From assembly GCA_016219965.1 (NCBI GenBank), contig JACRJM010000003.1, forward strand, positions 194,299 through 258,298: a stretch of 64,000 nucleotides of DNA. The letters are read 5' to 3'. The notes under the pieces are model-generated. The model searched no databases. It saw nothing but the letters and a program-made list of their open reading frames with translations, and was not told the origin of the DNA. The DNA is from Candidatus Schekmanbacteria bacterium (lineage in GTDB: Bacteria; Schekmanbacteria; GWA2-38-11; J061). The position numbers and the translations under genes are program-made. Positions 17,414 through 24,400 of this stretch are shown here, piece after piece. The stretch's first letter is position 1. The number at the start of each line of letters is the position of its first letter.

Positions 17414-18028
17414 ATGACTTACACTGAAGTCCCGCATTATACTTATAATGATATAAAGAAAAGAGCATATGAATTTTTAGCCACATACCACCCGTCTTTA
17501 GAAATTCCTGTCCCCATCGAAGAAATATTGGAATTCCAGTTTAACATCAACATTATCCCATTACCGGGTCTTCACGAAGGCTATGACATAGATGGATTCA
17601 TATCAAGTGATTTAACTACTATAAATATTGATGAATTTGTCTATCAATCTCGTCTAAGGAGATACAGGTTTACTTTAGCTCATGAAGCAGGTCATATCAT
17701 TCTCCATAAGAAGTTTTTTAAAGAAAATGTTTTTTCTTCAGTCAGAGAATGGAAAAAATTCACTCAGTCGATTGAGGACCGCGACTATTCTTTCTTGGAA
17801 TGGCATGCAAATACATTTGCCGGTTTAGTATTGGTATTTCCTTCAATATTATCAAAGCTGTTTTACGAATCAGTGGAGACAGCGAAAAATGCCGGGTTTT
17901 CCTTTAAGAATTCTTTGGATATAATCCAAGATTACATTGCGAGCGATCTGGCGAAAAAATTTTCTGTTTCATCAGAAGTCATAAGAAGACGCTTAGAGAA
18001 AGATAATTTGCTGGTAAAGTTAAAATAG
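17414..18028 (+). CDS. ImmA/IrrE-family metallopeptidase
   Basis: A 204-residue protein with the zinc motif AHEAGHIILH (H90-E91-x2-H94) and an N-terminal ImmA-type lead (PVPIEEILEFQFNINIIPLPG). Family members cleave or sequester cognate XRE repressors after DNA damage, or act in COG2856 toxin-antitoxin units. The third ligand would be in EWHANTFAG (E130s region), as in the family. It is 3 bases from the XRE gene, so the pair is one operon under the palindromic promoter. Confidence 0.9.
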   Translation: MTYTEVPHYTYNDIKKRAYEFLATYHPSLEIPVPIEEILEFQFNINIIPLPGLHEGYDIDGFISSDLTTINIDEFVYQSRLRRYRFTLAHEAGHIILHKKFFKENVFSSVREWKKFTQSIEDRDYSFLEWHANTFAGLVLVFPSILSKLFYESVETAKNAGFSFKNSLDIIQDYIASDLAKKFSVSSEVIRRRLEKDNLLVKLK

Positions 18029-18092
18029 TAAGTAATAACGACTGGCTTTTGCAGCCTTTGACAATTATAAAATTGAACTTTATAATTTCCAT

Positions 18093-18326
18093 CTGTATAT
18101 TCCAACACTTCTTTCTGCAACTCTTAAGAAATCTTTAAAACAGTTTCCTGCCGTCTTCGTCGGGGGGCTGCGGCAGGCTGGTAAAACGACTTTCCTCCTT
18201 TATGAGCTTCACGGCAAGGCTCATTATGTCAGCTTCGACACTCCGCCACCATGCAGAGCGGAGAAAAACAGGGATACTTGTATGTATTATTTGCAAAAAG
18301 TTGCGAAAAGTGTTAGTTTTTGCTAA
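18093..18326 (+). pseudogene. truncated DUF4143-type ATPase (N-terminal remnant)
   Basis: A frame from CTG reads YIPTLLSATLKKSLKQFPAV, then FVGGLRQAGKTTFLLYELHG and KAHYVSFDTP: the N-terminus and Walker A of AAA+ ATPases with a C-terminal DUF4143 domain. After about 55 residues homology ends and an unrelated tail runs to a stop at 18324. The usual ATG is CTG here and all later ATPase motifs are missing. It is an inactivated fragment caught between the ImmA and AbiEi genes, marking a recombination junction. Confidence 0.75.
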
Positions 18327-18349
18327 CAATCCATACAAATGGAGCAATT

Positions 18350-19129
18350 ATGCTTGCCGATTTCATTCTTAAACTATCAGCAAATGGGCGCTCTTCTTTT
18401 AGTTTCGATGATGTTAAGAAGCTGAAAAGCTCAACCCCAATGGCAATCAAAGCTGGGCTCCACCGTTTACAGAAAAAGGGGGAGATTGCAATGCCCTACC
18501 GGGGGTTTTATGTCATTGTTTCCCCGGAATACCGTTCGGCAGGCTGCATACCTCCCGAACAGTTCATACCTGATCTGATGGAGTATCTGGGTGAGGTTTA
18601 TTACACCGGTCTTCTGAGCGCTGGTGAGTATCATGGGGCTGCACATCACCGTCCCCAGGTTTTCCAGGTTATGGTTGCAAAACGTCGAAGGCCAATAAAA
18701 TGCGGCAAGATGCGGGTGGAATTCATCTTCCGGAAGAATGCAGCAAAGATCCCAACTCAGCAAAGAAATACTCGTGCAGGAATATTGAAAATAGCAACTC
18801 CTGAAGCAACTGCTCTTGATTTAATCGGCTATGTCAGGCATTGTGCCGGACTTGATAATGTGGCAACTGTTCTAACTGAACTTGCGGAAAAGATAGATGC
18901 TGATCACTTATTGAAAGTTGCTAAACTTTCACCAATTGCCTGGGTACAAAGGCTTGGTTATCTGCTTGATCTTATTGGAGAACAGAAAAAAGCTGAAGTG
19001 CTTGCACGCTACATCAAAACTAAACAACCAGTTCGTTCCCCTTTGATGCCAAACCTTAGTATAAAAGGGGCAAAATTGGATAGTAGGTGGAAGATATTTG
19101 TAAATGCTCAAGTGGAGTCTGAAGTTTGA
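18350..19129 (+). CDS. abiEi: AbiEi-type antitoxin
   Basis: A 259-residue protein with an N-terminal winged helix (FSFDDVKKLKSSTPMAIKAGLHRLQKKGEI) and the AbiEi_4-type C-terminal domain (GEVYYTGLLSAGEYHGAAH, TPEATALDLIGY). AbiEi represses and counters the AbiEii nucleotidyltransferase in type IV toxin-antitoxin/abortive infection systems. An upstream in-frame TTG (18320) is possible, but ATG 18350 has a GGAG site and gives a standard N-terminus. It overlaps abiEii by 4 bases. Confidence 0.88.
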   Translation: MLADFILKLSANGRSSFSFDDVKKLKSSTPMAIKAGLHRLQKKGEIAMPYRGFYVIVSPEYRSAGCIPPEQFIPDLMEYLGEVYYTGLLSAGEYHGAAHHRPQVFQVMVAKRRRPIKCGKMRVEFIFRKNAAKIPTQQRNTRAGILKIATPEATALDLIGYVRHCAGLDNVATVLTELAEKIDADHLLKVAKLSPIAWVQRLGYLLDLIGEQKKAEVLARYIKTKQPVRSPLMPNLSIKGAKLDSRWKIFVNAQVESEV

Positions 19130-19959
19130 TTTCTCTTGCCTATATTAAAGAATGGAAGGCGTACGCCCCGTGGCCGCAGAGCTATCAGGTTGAACAGGAC
19201 CTGATAATCAGCAGGGCGCTGGTGGAGATATTCAGCCATCCGATAGTGGCAAAAAACCTTGCCTTTCGGGGAGGAACAGCTCTTTATAAGTTGTATTTAA
19301 AACCTGCCAGATATTCTGAAGACATTGATCTAGTACAGGTCAATCGCGGCGCTATCGGGGGAGTCATTGATGCCTTGCAGGAAAATCTCAACCATTGGCT
19401 TGGCGTGCCAAAACGCAATTTCTCTGAAGGCAGAGTAACACTGATATATAAAGTGCAATCTGAAGAAGGACCACTGCTAAAGCTTAAGGTTGAAATCAAT
19501 TCACGGGAGCATTTTACGGTTCTGGGTTTTGAAAAACGAAAATTTGCTGTCAATTCAAAATGGTTTACAGGGAGCGCTGATATCCTGACCTATCAGCTTG
19601 AAGAACTTTTAGGTACAAAGCTTCGCGGTCTTTATCAACGTAAAAAAGGGCGCGACCTTTTTGACCTTTGGACAGCTCTAACAAATACAAATGCAAAACC
19701 GGAAAAAGTGATTGAATGTTTTCTGAACTACATGGAGCATGAAGGTAACAAGGTGACACGTGCGGAATTTGAAAAGAATCTTTACGAGAAGCTCTATGAC
19801 GCTCGCTTCATCGAAGATATAAGTCCGTTGCTTTACGCTGAAGGTGAATGGGATTTACATAAAGCAGGCGAGGTTGTTATGAATCAGTTGGTCACTCTTA
19901 TTCCCGGAGAGCCGTGGAAGCGGGAAAAAACAAGAAAAGAACAAAGAATTAAAAAATAA
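19126..19959 (+). CDS. abiEii: AbiEii-type nucleotidyltransferase toxin
   Basis: A 277-residue protein with the minimal nucleotidyltransferase signature FRGGTALYKLYL followed by YSEDIDLV (residues 48-70), and a helical C-terminal half (GTKLRGLYQRKKGRDLFDLW). AbiEii/MenT toxins transfer nucleotides to RNA targets such as tRNA 3' ends and stop growth during phage infection. The start is TTG in a TTGA overlap with abiEi, giving tight coupling to its antitoxin. Confidence 0.9.
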   Translation: MISLAYIKEWKAYAPWPQSYQVEQDLIISRALVEIFSHPIVAKNLAFRGGTALYKLYLKPARYSEDIDLVQVNRGAIGGVIDALQENLNHWLGVPKRNFSEGRVTLIYKVQSEEGPLLKLKVEINSREHFTVLGFEKRKFAVNSKWFTGSADILTYQLEELLGTKLRGLYQRKKGRDLFDLWTALTNTNAKPEKVIECFLNYMEHEGNKVTRAEFEKNLYEKLYDARFIEDISPLLYAEGEWDLHKAGEVVMNQLVTLIPGEPWKREKTRKEQRIKK

Positions 19960-19998
19960 TAAATATGTATTATTTTCCTTAAGTCTTCTTTTGAAATT

Positions 19999-20157
19999 TC
20001 AACAAACCTCAAGGCAAAGCTGAATTGCTTCTTTGGTTCTTTTCATAAGGGTATCAAGTGACTTTGCCTGAGTGTGACAGCCCTTAAGCTCGGGGACTTC
20101 TGCAATAAAGTATCCCCCTTCATCCTGCTCAATTATTACGGTAAACTTTTTATCCAT
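19999..20157 (-). CDS. orphan mini-HicB-like protein, copy 2
   Basis: A 52-residue protein carrying FTVIIEQDEGGYFIAEVPEL, then KGCHTQAKSLDTLMKRTKEA. It is nearly the same as copy 1 at 16742-16918, with the same orientation and spacing relative to the defence genes between them. It again lacks a HicA partner and a DNA-binding domain. Strong conservation of the coding frame between copies (many changes fall in third positions) suggests it is or was expressed. Confidence 0.75.
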   Translation of the reverse strand: MDKKFTVIIEQDEGGYFIAEVPELKGCHTQAKSLDTLMKRTKEAIQLCLEVC

Positions 20158-20188
20158 TTTGAAATTTAGACAAAACCGTCAAAGATTT

Positions 20189-20563
20189 TTATCTTTCTAT
20201 ATTCCAGATTACATTTAGACTTATTTCATCAAGAGCTTTGATTAAATTCATTTTCGGAGAATTCAGGACTTCCTTGTTTGTATGAAGATGGTAGGGAAAA
20301 GATTTAATTTCCGGATGATGAGGCGCTGAATCCCATCTGCAAATCAGTTTCATATTTTTATCCATATAATGGAACCGGTAATCTATTTCTTTGATACCCA
20401 TTATTTCTCTAAAATCAAAAACTGAACCATCTATAAAAGTGATTTTCCCCTTAATTATCCCCATTTCCTCAGATATCATGTCATAGTTGATATCTTTAGA
20501 TTTAATCAGCCATTCACATAACTTAATTTTTCTTTCGAGTTTCTTGAAATATACTCTGATCAG
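20189..20563 (-). CDS. TumE-family (DUF6516) toxin, CTG start
   Basis: Contains the TumE/DUF6516 core: GKITFIDGSVFDFRE, a central beta region (DYRFHYMDKN), SAPHHPEIKSFPYHLH and a C-terminal helix. The first ATG (20479) would remove a conserved-looking N-terminus (VYFKKLERKIKLCEWLI). The frame stays open back to CTG 20563-20561, which overlaps the antitoxin stop (CTGA) and lies 8 bases after a perfect AAGGAG at 20572-20577. A non-ATG start giving 124 residues is therefore preferred. TumE-like proteins are toxins with TumA-type antitoxins; the mechanism in this branch is not established. Confidence 0.8.
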   Translation of the reverse strand: MIRVYFKKLERKIKLCEWLIKSKDINYDMISEEMGIIKGKITFIDGSVFDFREIMGIKEIDYRFHYMDKNMKLICRWDSAPHHPEIKSFPYHLHTNKEVLNSPKMNLIKALDEISLNVIWNIER

Positions 20564-20832
20564 AAAGCAATCTCCTTGATATTGGAAATCTTCTGTTTGG
20601 AATGATTGACAGCTTTATAGGCGAAAAGCCAGTCAAACCATTCTTCATCATCTCCAAGTTTTCCTTCTTTAAACTTTTTAATGAATTCTTCTGAAGATAG
20701 TTTGTGTTTCTTTTCAAATGCCCTGAGCTGGCTTTGATATTTTTGAACACTCAATTTTAATATATTCTTTTCAATTTCTAAGCCTGCTTTTACTAAGTCG
20801 AGAGATTCTTTTTTTAAAGCTAATTTTCCCAT
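20560..20832 (-). CDS. TumA-like antitoxin partner
   Basis: A 90-residue helical protein (LKLSVQKYQSQLRAFEKKHK, then SSEEFIKKFKEGKLGDDEEWFDWLFAY). The FxxKFxxGxLGDDEEWFDW pattern is characteristic of small proteins found upstream of DUF6516 toxins. Its stop codon overlaps the proposed CTG start of the toxin. Antitoxin-first order and overlap support a type II pair. The DNA-binding part, if any, is not obvious. Confidence 0.75.
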   Translation of the reverse strand: MGKLALKKESLDLVKAGLEIEKNILKLSVQKYQSQLRAFEKKHKLSSEEFIKKFKEGKLGDDEEWFDWLFAYKAVNHSKQKISNIKEIAF

Positions 20833-20944
20833 AATATTAATTCCTTTTTTCTAATGCATAGATTTGTTTTTATTTTCCTATACTAAGCAGAATTGTCAAT
20901 TTAAGAATAACAAATAAGGAAGTAAGCTTGCAAGTAATAATGCG

Positions 20945-21005
20945 GTTGTCCCTTCACGCCGGTGACATAGCCGAGTTTGCGGAATTTGCCGCTGAGCTGC
21001 TGTTG
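20945..21005 (-). pseudogene. remnant of a methyltransferase 3' end
   Basis: About 60 bases match the last codons of the O-methyltransferase gene at 29875-30918. The minus strand reads QLSGKFRKLGYVTGVKGQP, against LSGKFRNLGYVTGVK-stop in the intact gene; the stop codon is changed to GGA. Most base differences are synonymous, so it derives from a paralogous methyltransferase whose body has been lost. It marks a recombination boundary next to the TumE/TumA genes. Confidence 0.65.
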
Positions 21006-21114
21006 TTATAAGAGTTATGCAGCTTTAAGCTATCTAATCTGGATTGACATCGTTAATAGTTACTGTATTCTATCTTTAAGAGACACCTTAATCTATTGGG
21101 ATGATTATAACATT

Positions 21115-21684
21115 ATGAAAGGCATGCAATTTAAGATTACGCTTCTGGACATTGAGCCGCCTATTTGGAGGAGGATAATAGTACCTGAAAATTATTCATT
21201 CTGGGATTTGCATGTTGCGATTCAGGACGCATTTGGTTGGTTTGATTCCCACCTTCACTCTTTTGAAATTAACGAAAACGACGACTTTTATATTGGCATT
21301 CCCGACCCGGAAGAAATGGATTATAAAGAAGTGAAAGCCGGCTGGGAGACTAAGCTCAAAGAATATATCAAAGAGATTGGTCAAAAGGTTCTTTACACTT
21401 ATGATTTCGGTGACGGATGGGAGCATGAAATTGAATTTGAAGAAATCATTGATAGAGAAACAAAAAAACCCAAATGTACTGATGGTGCGCGAGCATGTCC
21501 TCCTGAAGATTGCGGCGGCACTCCGGGATACGAAGAGTTCTGCGAGATTATGAAAAGAAAAAAGGGTAAAGAATATAAGGAAATGAAGACATGGTACGGT
21601 AAAGATTATGACCCTGATGAATTCGATGCTTCCAAAGTTAAATTTGATAATCCTAAAACAAGACTTAAGATGGTGTACTATTGA
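21115..21684 (+). CDS. plasmid pRiA4b ORF-3 family protein
   Basis: A 189-residue protein with the family signature QFKITLLDIEPPIWRRIIVP, then FWDLHVAIQDAFGWFDSHLH, YDFGDGWEHEIEFE and CPPEDCGGTPGYEEF. The function of the family is unknown; it is frequent on plasmids and mobile regions. Possible cysteine ligands appear in the GARACPPEDCGG stretch. ATG 21115 matches the conserved N-terminus, so longer in-frame starts upstream are rejected. Confidence 0.88.
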   Translation: MKGMQFKITLLDIEPPIWRRIIVPENYSFWDLHVAIQDAFGWFDSHLHSFEINENDDFYIGIPDPEEMDYKEVKAGWETKLKEYIKEIGQKVLYTYDFGDGWEHEIEFEEIIDRETKKPKCTDGARACPPEDCGGTPGYEEFCEIMKRKKGKEYKEMKTWYGKDYDPDEFDASKVKFDNPKTRLKMVYY

Positions 21685-21808
21685 CCTGAATAAATTATAA
21701 AACGCATGCTGATAGTAATATTTTATTAACATATTGCGTTAAAAAAATCCGAGCCATGAAAAAGAAATTGGTAGTTTGCAATAATAATATTTTTCAAGGA
21801 GGTGTTAA

Positions 21809-22093
21809 ATGACCAAAAAACGACAACTAACAATGTTAAATCATATATCAATTGATTCCAAAGTTTGCCATGGTCAAGCATGTATTAAAGGAACGCGTAT
21901 CCCCGTACATCAAATTCTGCACATGCTGGCAAATGGATACACTGTTGATGAGCTTCTTGAGGAATACCCAACAATTACACGTAAAGACATTTTTGCTTGT
22001 ATTGAGTATGCTGCAGAACTGACTGAAGAGCAGATTATCCCCGATGAAATAGTGGCACGAGGATATTTGCAGATGAAAATATCCCTGCGTTAA
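21809..22093 (+). CDS. DUF433 antitoxin-like protein
   Basis: A 94-residue protein with the DUF433 core: ISIDSKVCHGQACIKGTRIPV, then ILHMLANGYTVDELLEEYP and DIFACIEYAAEL. These VapB-like winged-helix proteins pair with DUF5615 PIN-like toxins. An AAGGAGGTG ribosome site precedes the ATG. A short upstream frame (ATG 21758, 18 codons, beginning MKKKLVV) ends by overlapping this start and may be a leader peptide. The C-terminus reads past the usual end into the damaged toxin gene. Confidence 0.85.
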   Translation: MTKKRQLTMLNHISIDSKVCHGQACIKGTRIPVHQILHMLANGYTVDELLEEYPTITRKDIFACIEYAAELTEEQIIPDEIVARGYLQMKISLR

Positions 22094-22215
22094 CTGTAAA
22101 AGAGCTGCGCAGTGCCAGTCATGATGTTATGGATATTCGCGGCACAGAAAATCAAGGAATGACAGATGACGAGATATGGAAAATTCTACAAAAAGAAAAA
22201 ATAATGACGTCTTAA
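22057..22215 (+). pseudogene. truncated DUF5615 PIN-like toxin
   Basis: In the frame +1 to DUF433, the sequence reads RIFADENIPALTVKELRSAS, then HDVMDIRGTENQGMTDDEIW, the N-terminal half of DUF5615 toxins including the first acidic residue (ADEN). The codon where ATG is expected is ACG, and the protein stops after 52 residues, before the TxDxDF catalytic part. Seven bases later comes another methyltransferase-end remnant. The toxin appears dead and the DUF433 gene orphaned. Confidence 0.75.
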
Positions 22216-22221
22216 GCTGTG

Positions 22222-22242
22222 TCACTTCACGCCTGTAACGTA
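22222..22242 (-). pseudogene. second methyltransferase 3'-end remnant
   Basis: The minus strand reads YVTGVK followed by TGA, as in the last codons of the methyltransferase gene ending at 29875. The match TGTCACTTCAC-CC-GT-AC-TA covers about 23 bases with few differences, then fades. With the copies at 20945 and 29871 it lies in the same orientation, and it borders cluster A. Chance similarity is possible at this length. Confidence 0.4.
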
Positions 22243-22327
22243 TTTATCCCTCCCGTTTCCTCTAAATAATTTTTTGCATGTTTTTTGCATTGACAAGGAT
22301 ATTGTTTTATTTGTATCAAAAATCCCC

Positions 22328-22356
22328 TTGTCATATTTTTTTTGTATTAGTAATAG
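22328..22356 (+). promoter_or_regulatory. candidate promoter of cluster A
   Basis: TTGTCA (22328-22333) and TAATAG (22351-22356) with a 17-base spacer, 46 bases ahead of the GTG start at 22403. Another TTGACA lies at about 22290 but lacks a good -10. It is the only visible promoter before seven kilobases of tightly overlapping plus-strand genes. Confidence 0.45.
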
Positions 22357-22402
22357 TTATGGTAATCAGGGATGTACGGTTAACAGTAAAACAGGGAATT
22401 AC

Positions 22403-22753
22403 GTGAAACAAATAATTTTATACAGATGCCAGAATTGCGGCGGTGTGGAAAAAAAGATAGATCTTCCTTATGTACGCGAATTCGTGTTGAGCTGCTCGGG
22501 TCAGCTTGAAGCGATTCATATATTGCGGGCTTTTGAAGATGGAGAGCAGGGCGTTTGTATTGGTATCTGCGATACTACCCGATGCAAAACCCTCGAAGGA
22601 AGCGCGCGGGCATTGCGGAGAATAAAGCTTGCCGAGCATTTGCTTATGGAAGCTGGTATCGATAAAAAAAGGCTTATGACAATCCGGTATGAACCGGGCA
22701 GAGATATTAAAAAGGAATTATCTGATTTCCATGCACTTTTACAGGGAGCATGA
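22403..22753 (+). CDS. MvhD/FrhD-like hydrogenase iron-sulphur subunit
   Basis: A 116-residue protein that starts at GTG (AGGGA site upstream) and opens with QIILYRCQNCGG. The conserved cysteine cluster is GVCIGICDTTRCKTLEGSA (about 65-80), as in MvhD, which carries a [2Fe-2S] cluster and hands electrons between hydrogenase and HdrA in methanogens. Here it precedes MetV/MetF, the layout seen in some acetogens (MvhD-MetVF with Hdr). No hydrogenase or HdrA gene lies next to it, so its electron partner may be one of the ferredoxin/FMN proteins downstream. This is inference. Confidence 0.8.
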   Translation: MKQIILYRCQNCGGVEKKIDLPYVREFVLSCSGQLEAIHILRAFEDGEQGVCIGICDTTRCKTLEGSARALRRIKLAEHLLMEAGIDKKRLMTIRYEPGRDIKKELSDFHALLQGA

Positions 22754-22796
22754 TCAGGTAACCGGTCATATTAACTTATAAAAAGGAAACTCTAAC

Positions 22797-23462
22797 ATGA
22801 TAGTCGCACAAAGAAAGCCATTACAGGAAATCATCGAAAAACTGGAAAAACACAAAAAAGTCCTGATTGCCGGCTGTGCCACCTGCGTTGCTGAATGCCG
22901 TTCCGGCGGGCAAAAAGAAGTTGAACTGCTGGCAAGCCAGTTGCGGATCGCATTTGCTGATAAAAAGATTTCCATCAAAATTTCAGAATGCTGCATAGAA
23001 AGGCAATGCGAGCCGGAAATGATCGAAGAACACGCTCAAAAAGTATTGGAGCAGGATGTGGTGCTTTCTATAGCATGCGGTGTGGGAGTGCAGGAAATGT
23101 CCCTGCGGTTTGCGGACATCACCATACTTCCCGGATTGAACACCACATTTATGGGCACGCATGCCAAGCAAAACTCCTGGGAAGAGCGCTGCGGCGGTTG
23201 TGGTAACTGCATCCTCGATTTAACCATGGGTATTTGCCCGATAGCCCGCTGCAGCAAAAGCCTTCTCAATGGACCCTGCGGCGGCACCCATGACGGAAAA
23301 TGCGAAATATCAGAAGATACACCCTGTGCGTGGGCATTGATTGTAGAACGGCACAAGGAAAAGGGAAAACTGGAGCAGATGGAAAGCATAATCCCACCTA
23401 AAGACTGGTCAACGTCCAGAGACGGAGGACCAAGGGTGCTTGCGAGGGAGGAATTAGAATAA
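22797..23462 (+). CDS. metV: MetV-type methylene-THF reductase partner (zinc/Fe-S protein)
   Basis: A 221-residue protein. The N-terminal half has GCATCVAECRSGGQKE, ACGVGVQ and a cysteine-rich arrangement; the C-terminal half carries the methylene-tetrahydrofolate reductase C-terminal signature (SWEERCGGCGNCILDLT, CPIARCSKSLLNGPCGG, C..SEDTPCAW). In acetogens MetV binds MetF and supplies electrons to its flavin. It is 43 bases after the MvhD-like gene and its stop overlaps the metF start by one base (TAATG). Confidence 0.88.
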   Translation: MIVAQRKPLQEIIEKLEKHKKVLIAGCATCVAECRSGGQKEVELLASQLRIAFADKKISIKISECCIERQCEPEMIEEHAQKVLEQDVVLSIACGVGVQEMSLRFADITILPGLNTTFMGTHAKQNSWEERCGGCGNCILDLTMGICPIARCSKSLLNGPCGGTHDGKCEISEDTPCAWALIVERHKEKGKLEQMESIIPPKDWSTSRDGGPRVLAREELE

Positions 23463-24400
23463 TGAAATCAGGCAGCAGGCTGGAGAAAATACTGGAGCAG
23501 GGCAATTTTGCAGTCACCGCAGAATTGGGGCCGCCCATGAGCGCAGATGCAGAGGTTATTGCAAAAAAAGCGGCAATCCTCAATGGAACGGCAGATGCTT
23601 TTAATGTAACAGACAACCAGACAGCGGTTGTACGCATGTCATCGATAGCAGCCTCGGCAATCTGCGTAAAAGAGGGTATTGAACCTATCATGCAGATGGT
23701 TTGCAGGGACAGGAACCGGATTGCCATGCAGAGCGACATACTCGGGGCCGTGGCACTTGGAATCCGTAATTGCCTTTGTCTTTCGGGCGACCACCAGTCT
23801 TTTGGAAGAGCCGGAAAGCTTCTTGGACATCCCGGAGCTAAAAACGTGTACGATGTTGATTCCATCAACCTGATAAGCATCCTGCGTACCATGCGGGACG
23901 AACATAAACAGCAGGGAGGCGACCCGATTAAAAGCGATGTGCCGCTCTTTATAGGAGCAGCGTGGACACCTCTGGGAGATCCTGTTGATTTTAGGGTAAT
24001 CCGTCTTGGAAAGAAGATACAGGCAGGCGCAGATTTTGTGCAGACGCAGGGAATTTATGATGTTGAACGCTTTAGCGATGCAATGAAAAAAGCCAGGGAA
24101 AAAGGGTTTCATGAAAAGACCGCTATCCTTGCTGGTATCATAGTTCCTAAAAGCGCGGGTATGTTGAATTACATGAACACAAGTGTCGCCGGTGTTTCGG
24201 TGCCGGAAAAGATGATCCAGCGTATGAGCCAGGCTGAAAACCCAAAAGAGGAAGGCATAAAAATCACCATTGAATTGATAAATGAAATCCGCAAAATTGA
24301 GGGTGTGCGGGGCGTGCACATTCAGCCGATCGAATGGGAAACGGCCATGCAGGAAATTTCCGGCAAGGCGAACCTGCTTCCCCGCCCGGAGACAGCCTGA
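23462..24400 (+). CDS. metF: methylenetetrahydrofolate reductase
   Basis: A 312-residue TIM-barrel flavoprotein. It begins FAVTAELGPPMSADAEVIAKKA, has the catalytic-region stretch CRDRNRIAMQSD, the CLSGDHQ motif, and ends with RGVHIQPIEWE. It reduces 5,10-methylene-THF to 5-methyl-THF. Partnered with MetV and an MvhD-like protein, it is likely the acetogen-type, ferredoxin- or complex-linked enzyme rather than the NADH-dependent E. coli type. The stop overlaps the next ATG by one base. Confidence 0.92.
   Translation: MKSGSRLEKILEQGNFAVTAELGPPMSADAEVIAKKAAILNGTADAFNVTDNQTAVVRMSSIAASAICVKEGIEPIMQMVCRDRNRIAMQSDILGAVALGIRNCLCLSGDHQSFGRAGKLLGHPGAKNVYDVDSINLISILRTMRDEHKQQGGDPIKSDVPLFIGAAWTPLGDPVDFRVIRLGKKIQAGADFVQTQGIYDVERFSDAMKKAREKGFHEKTAILAGIIVPKSAGMLNYMNTSVAGVSVPEKMIQRMSQAENPKEEGIKITIELINEIRKIEGVRGVHIQPIEWETAMQEISGKANLLPRPETA

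Noticed and set aside
21196-21732. 178-codon open frame opposite the pRiA4b-like gene
   Set aside because: Rich in Phe/Leu and random-looking, fully covered by a well-supported family gene on the other strand.
21758-21812. 18-codon frame ending at the DUF433 start as a leader peptide
   Set aside because: The overlap is neat but the ribosome site and length give no independent support; mentioned only under DUF433.
23639-24319. 226-codon minus-strand frame across metF
   Set aside because: It lies wholly opposite metF, and its translation shows no recognised motif.
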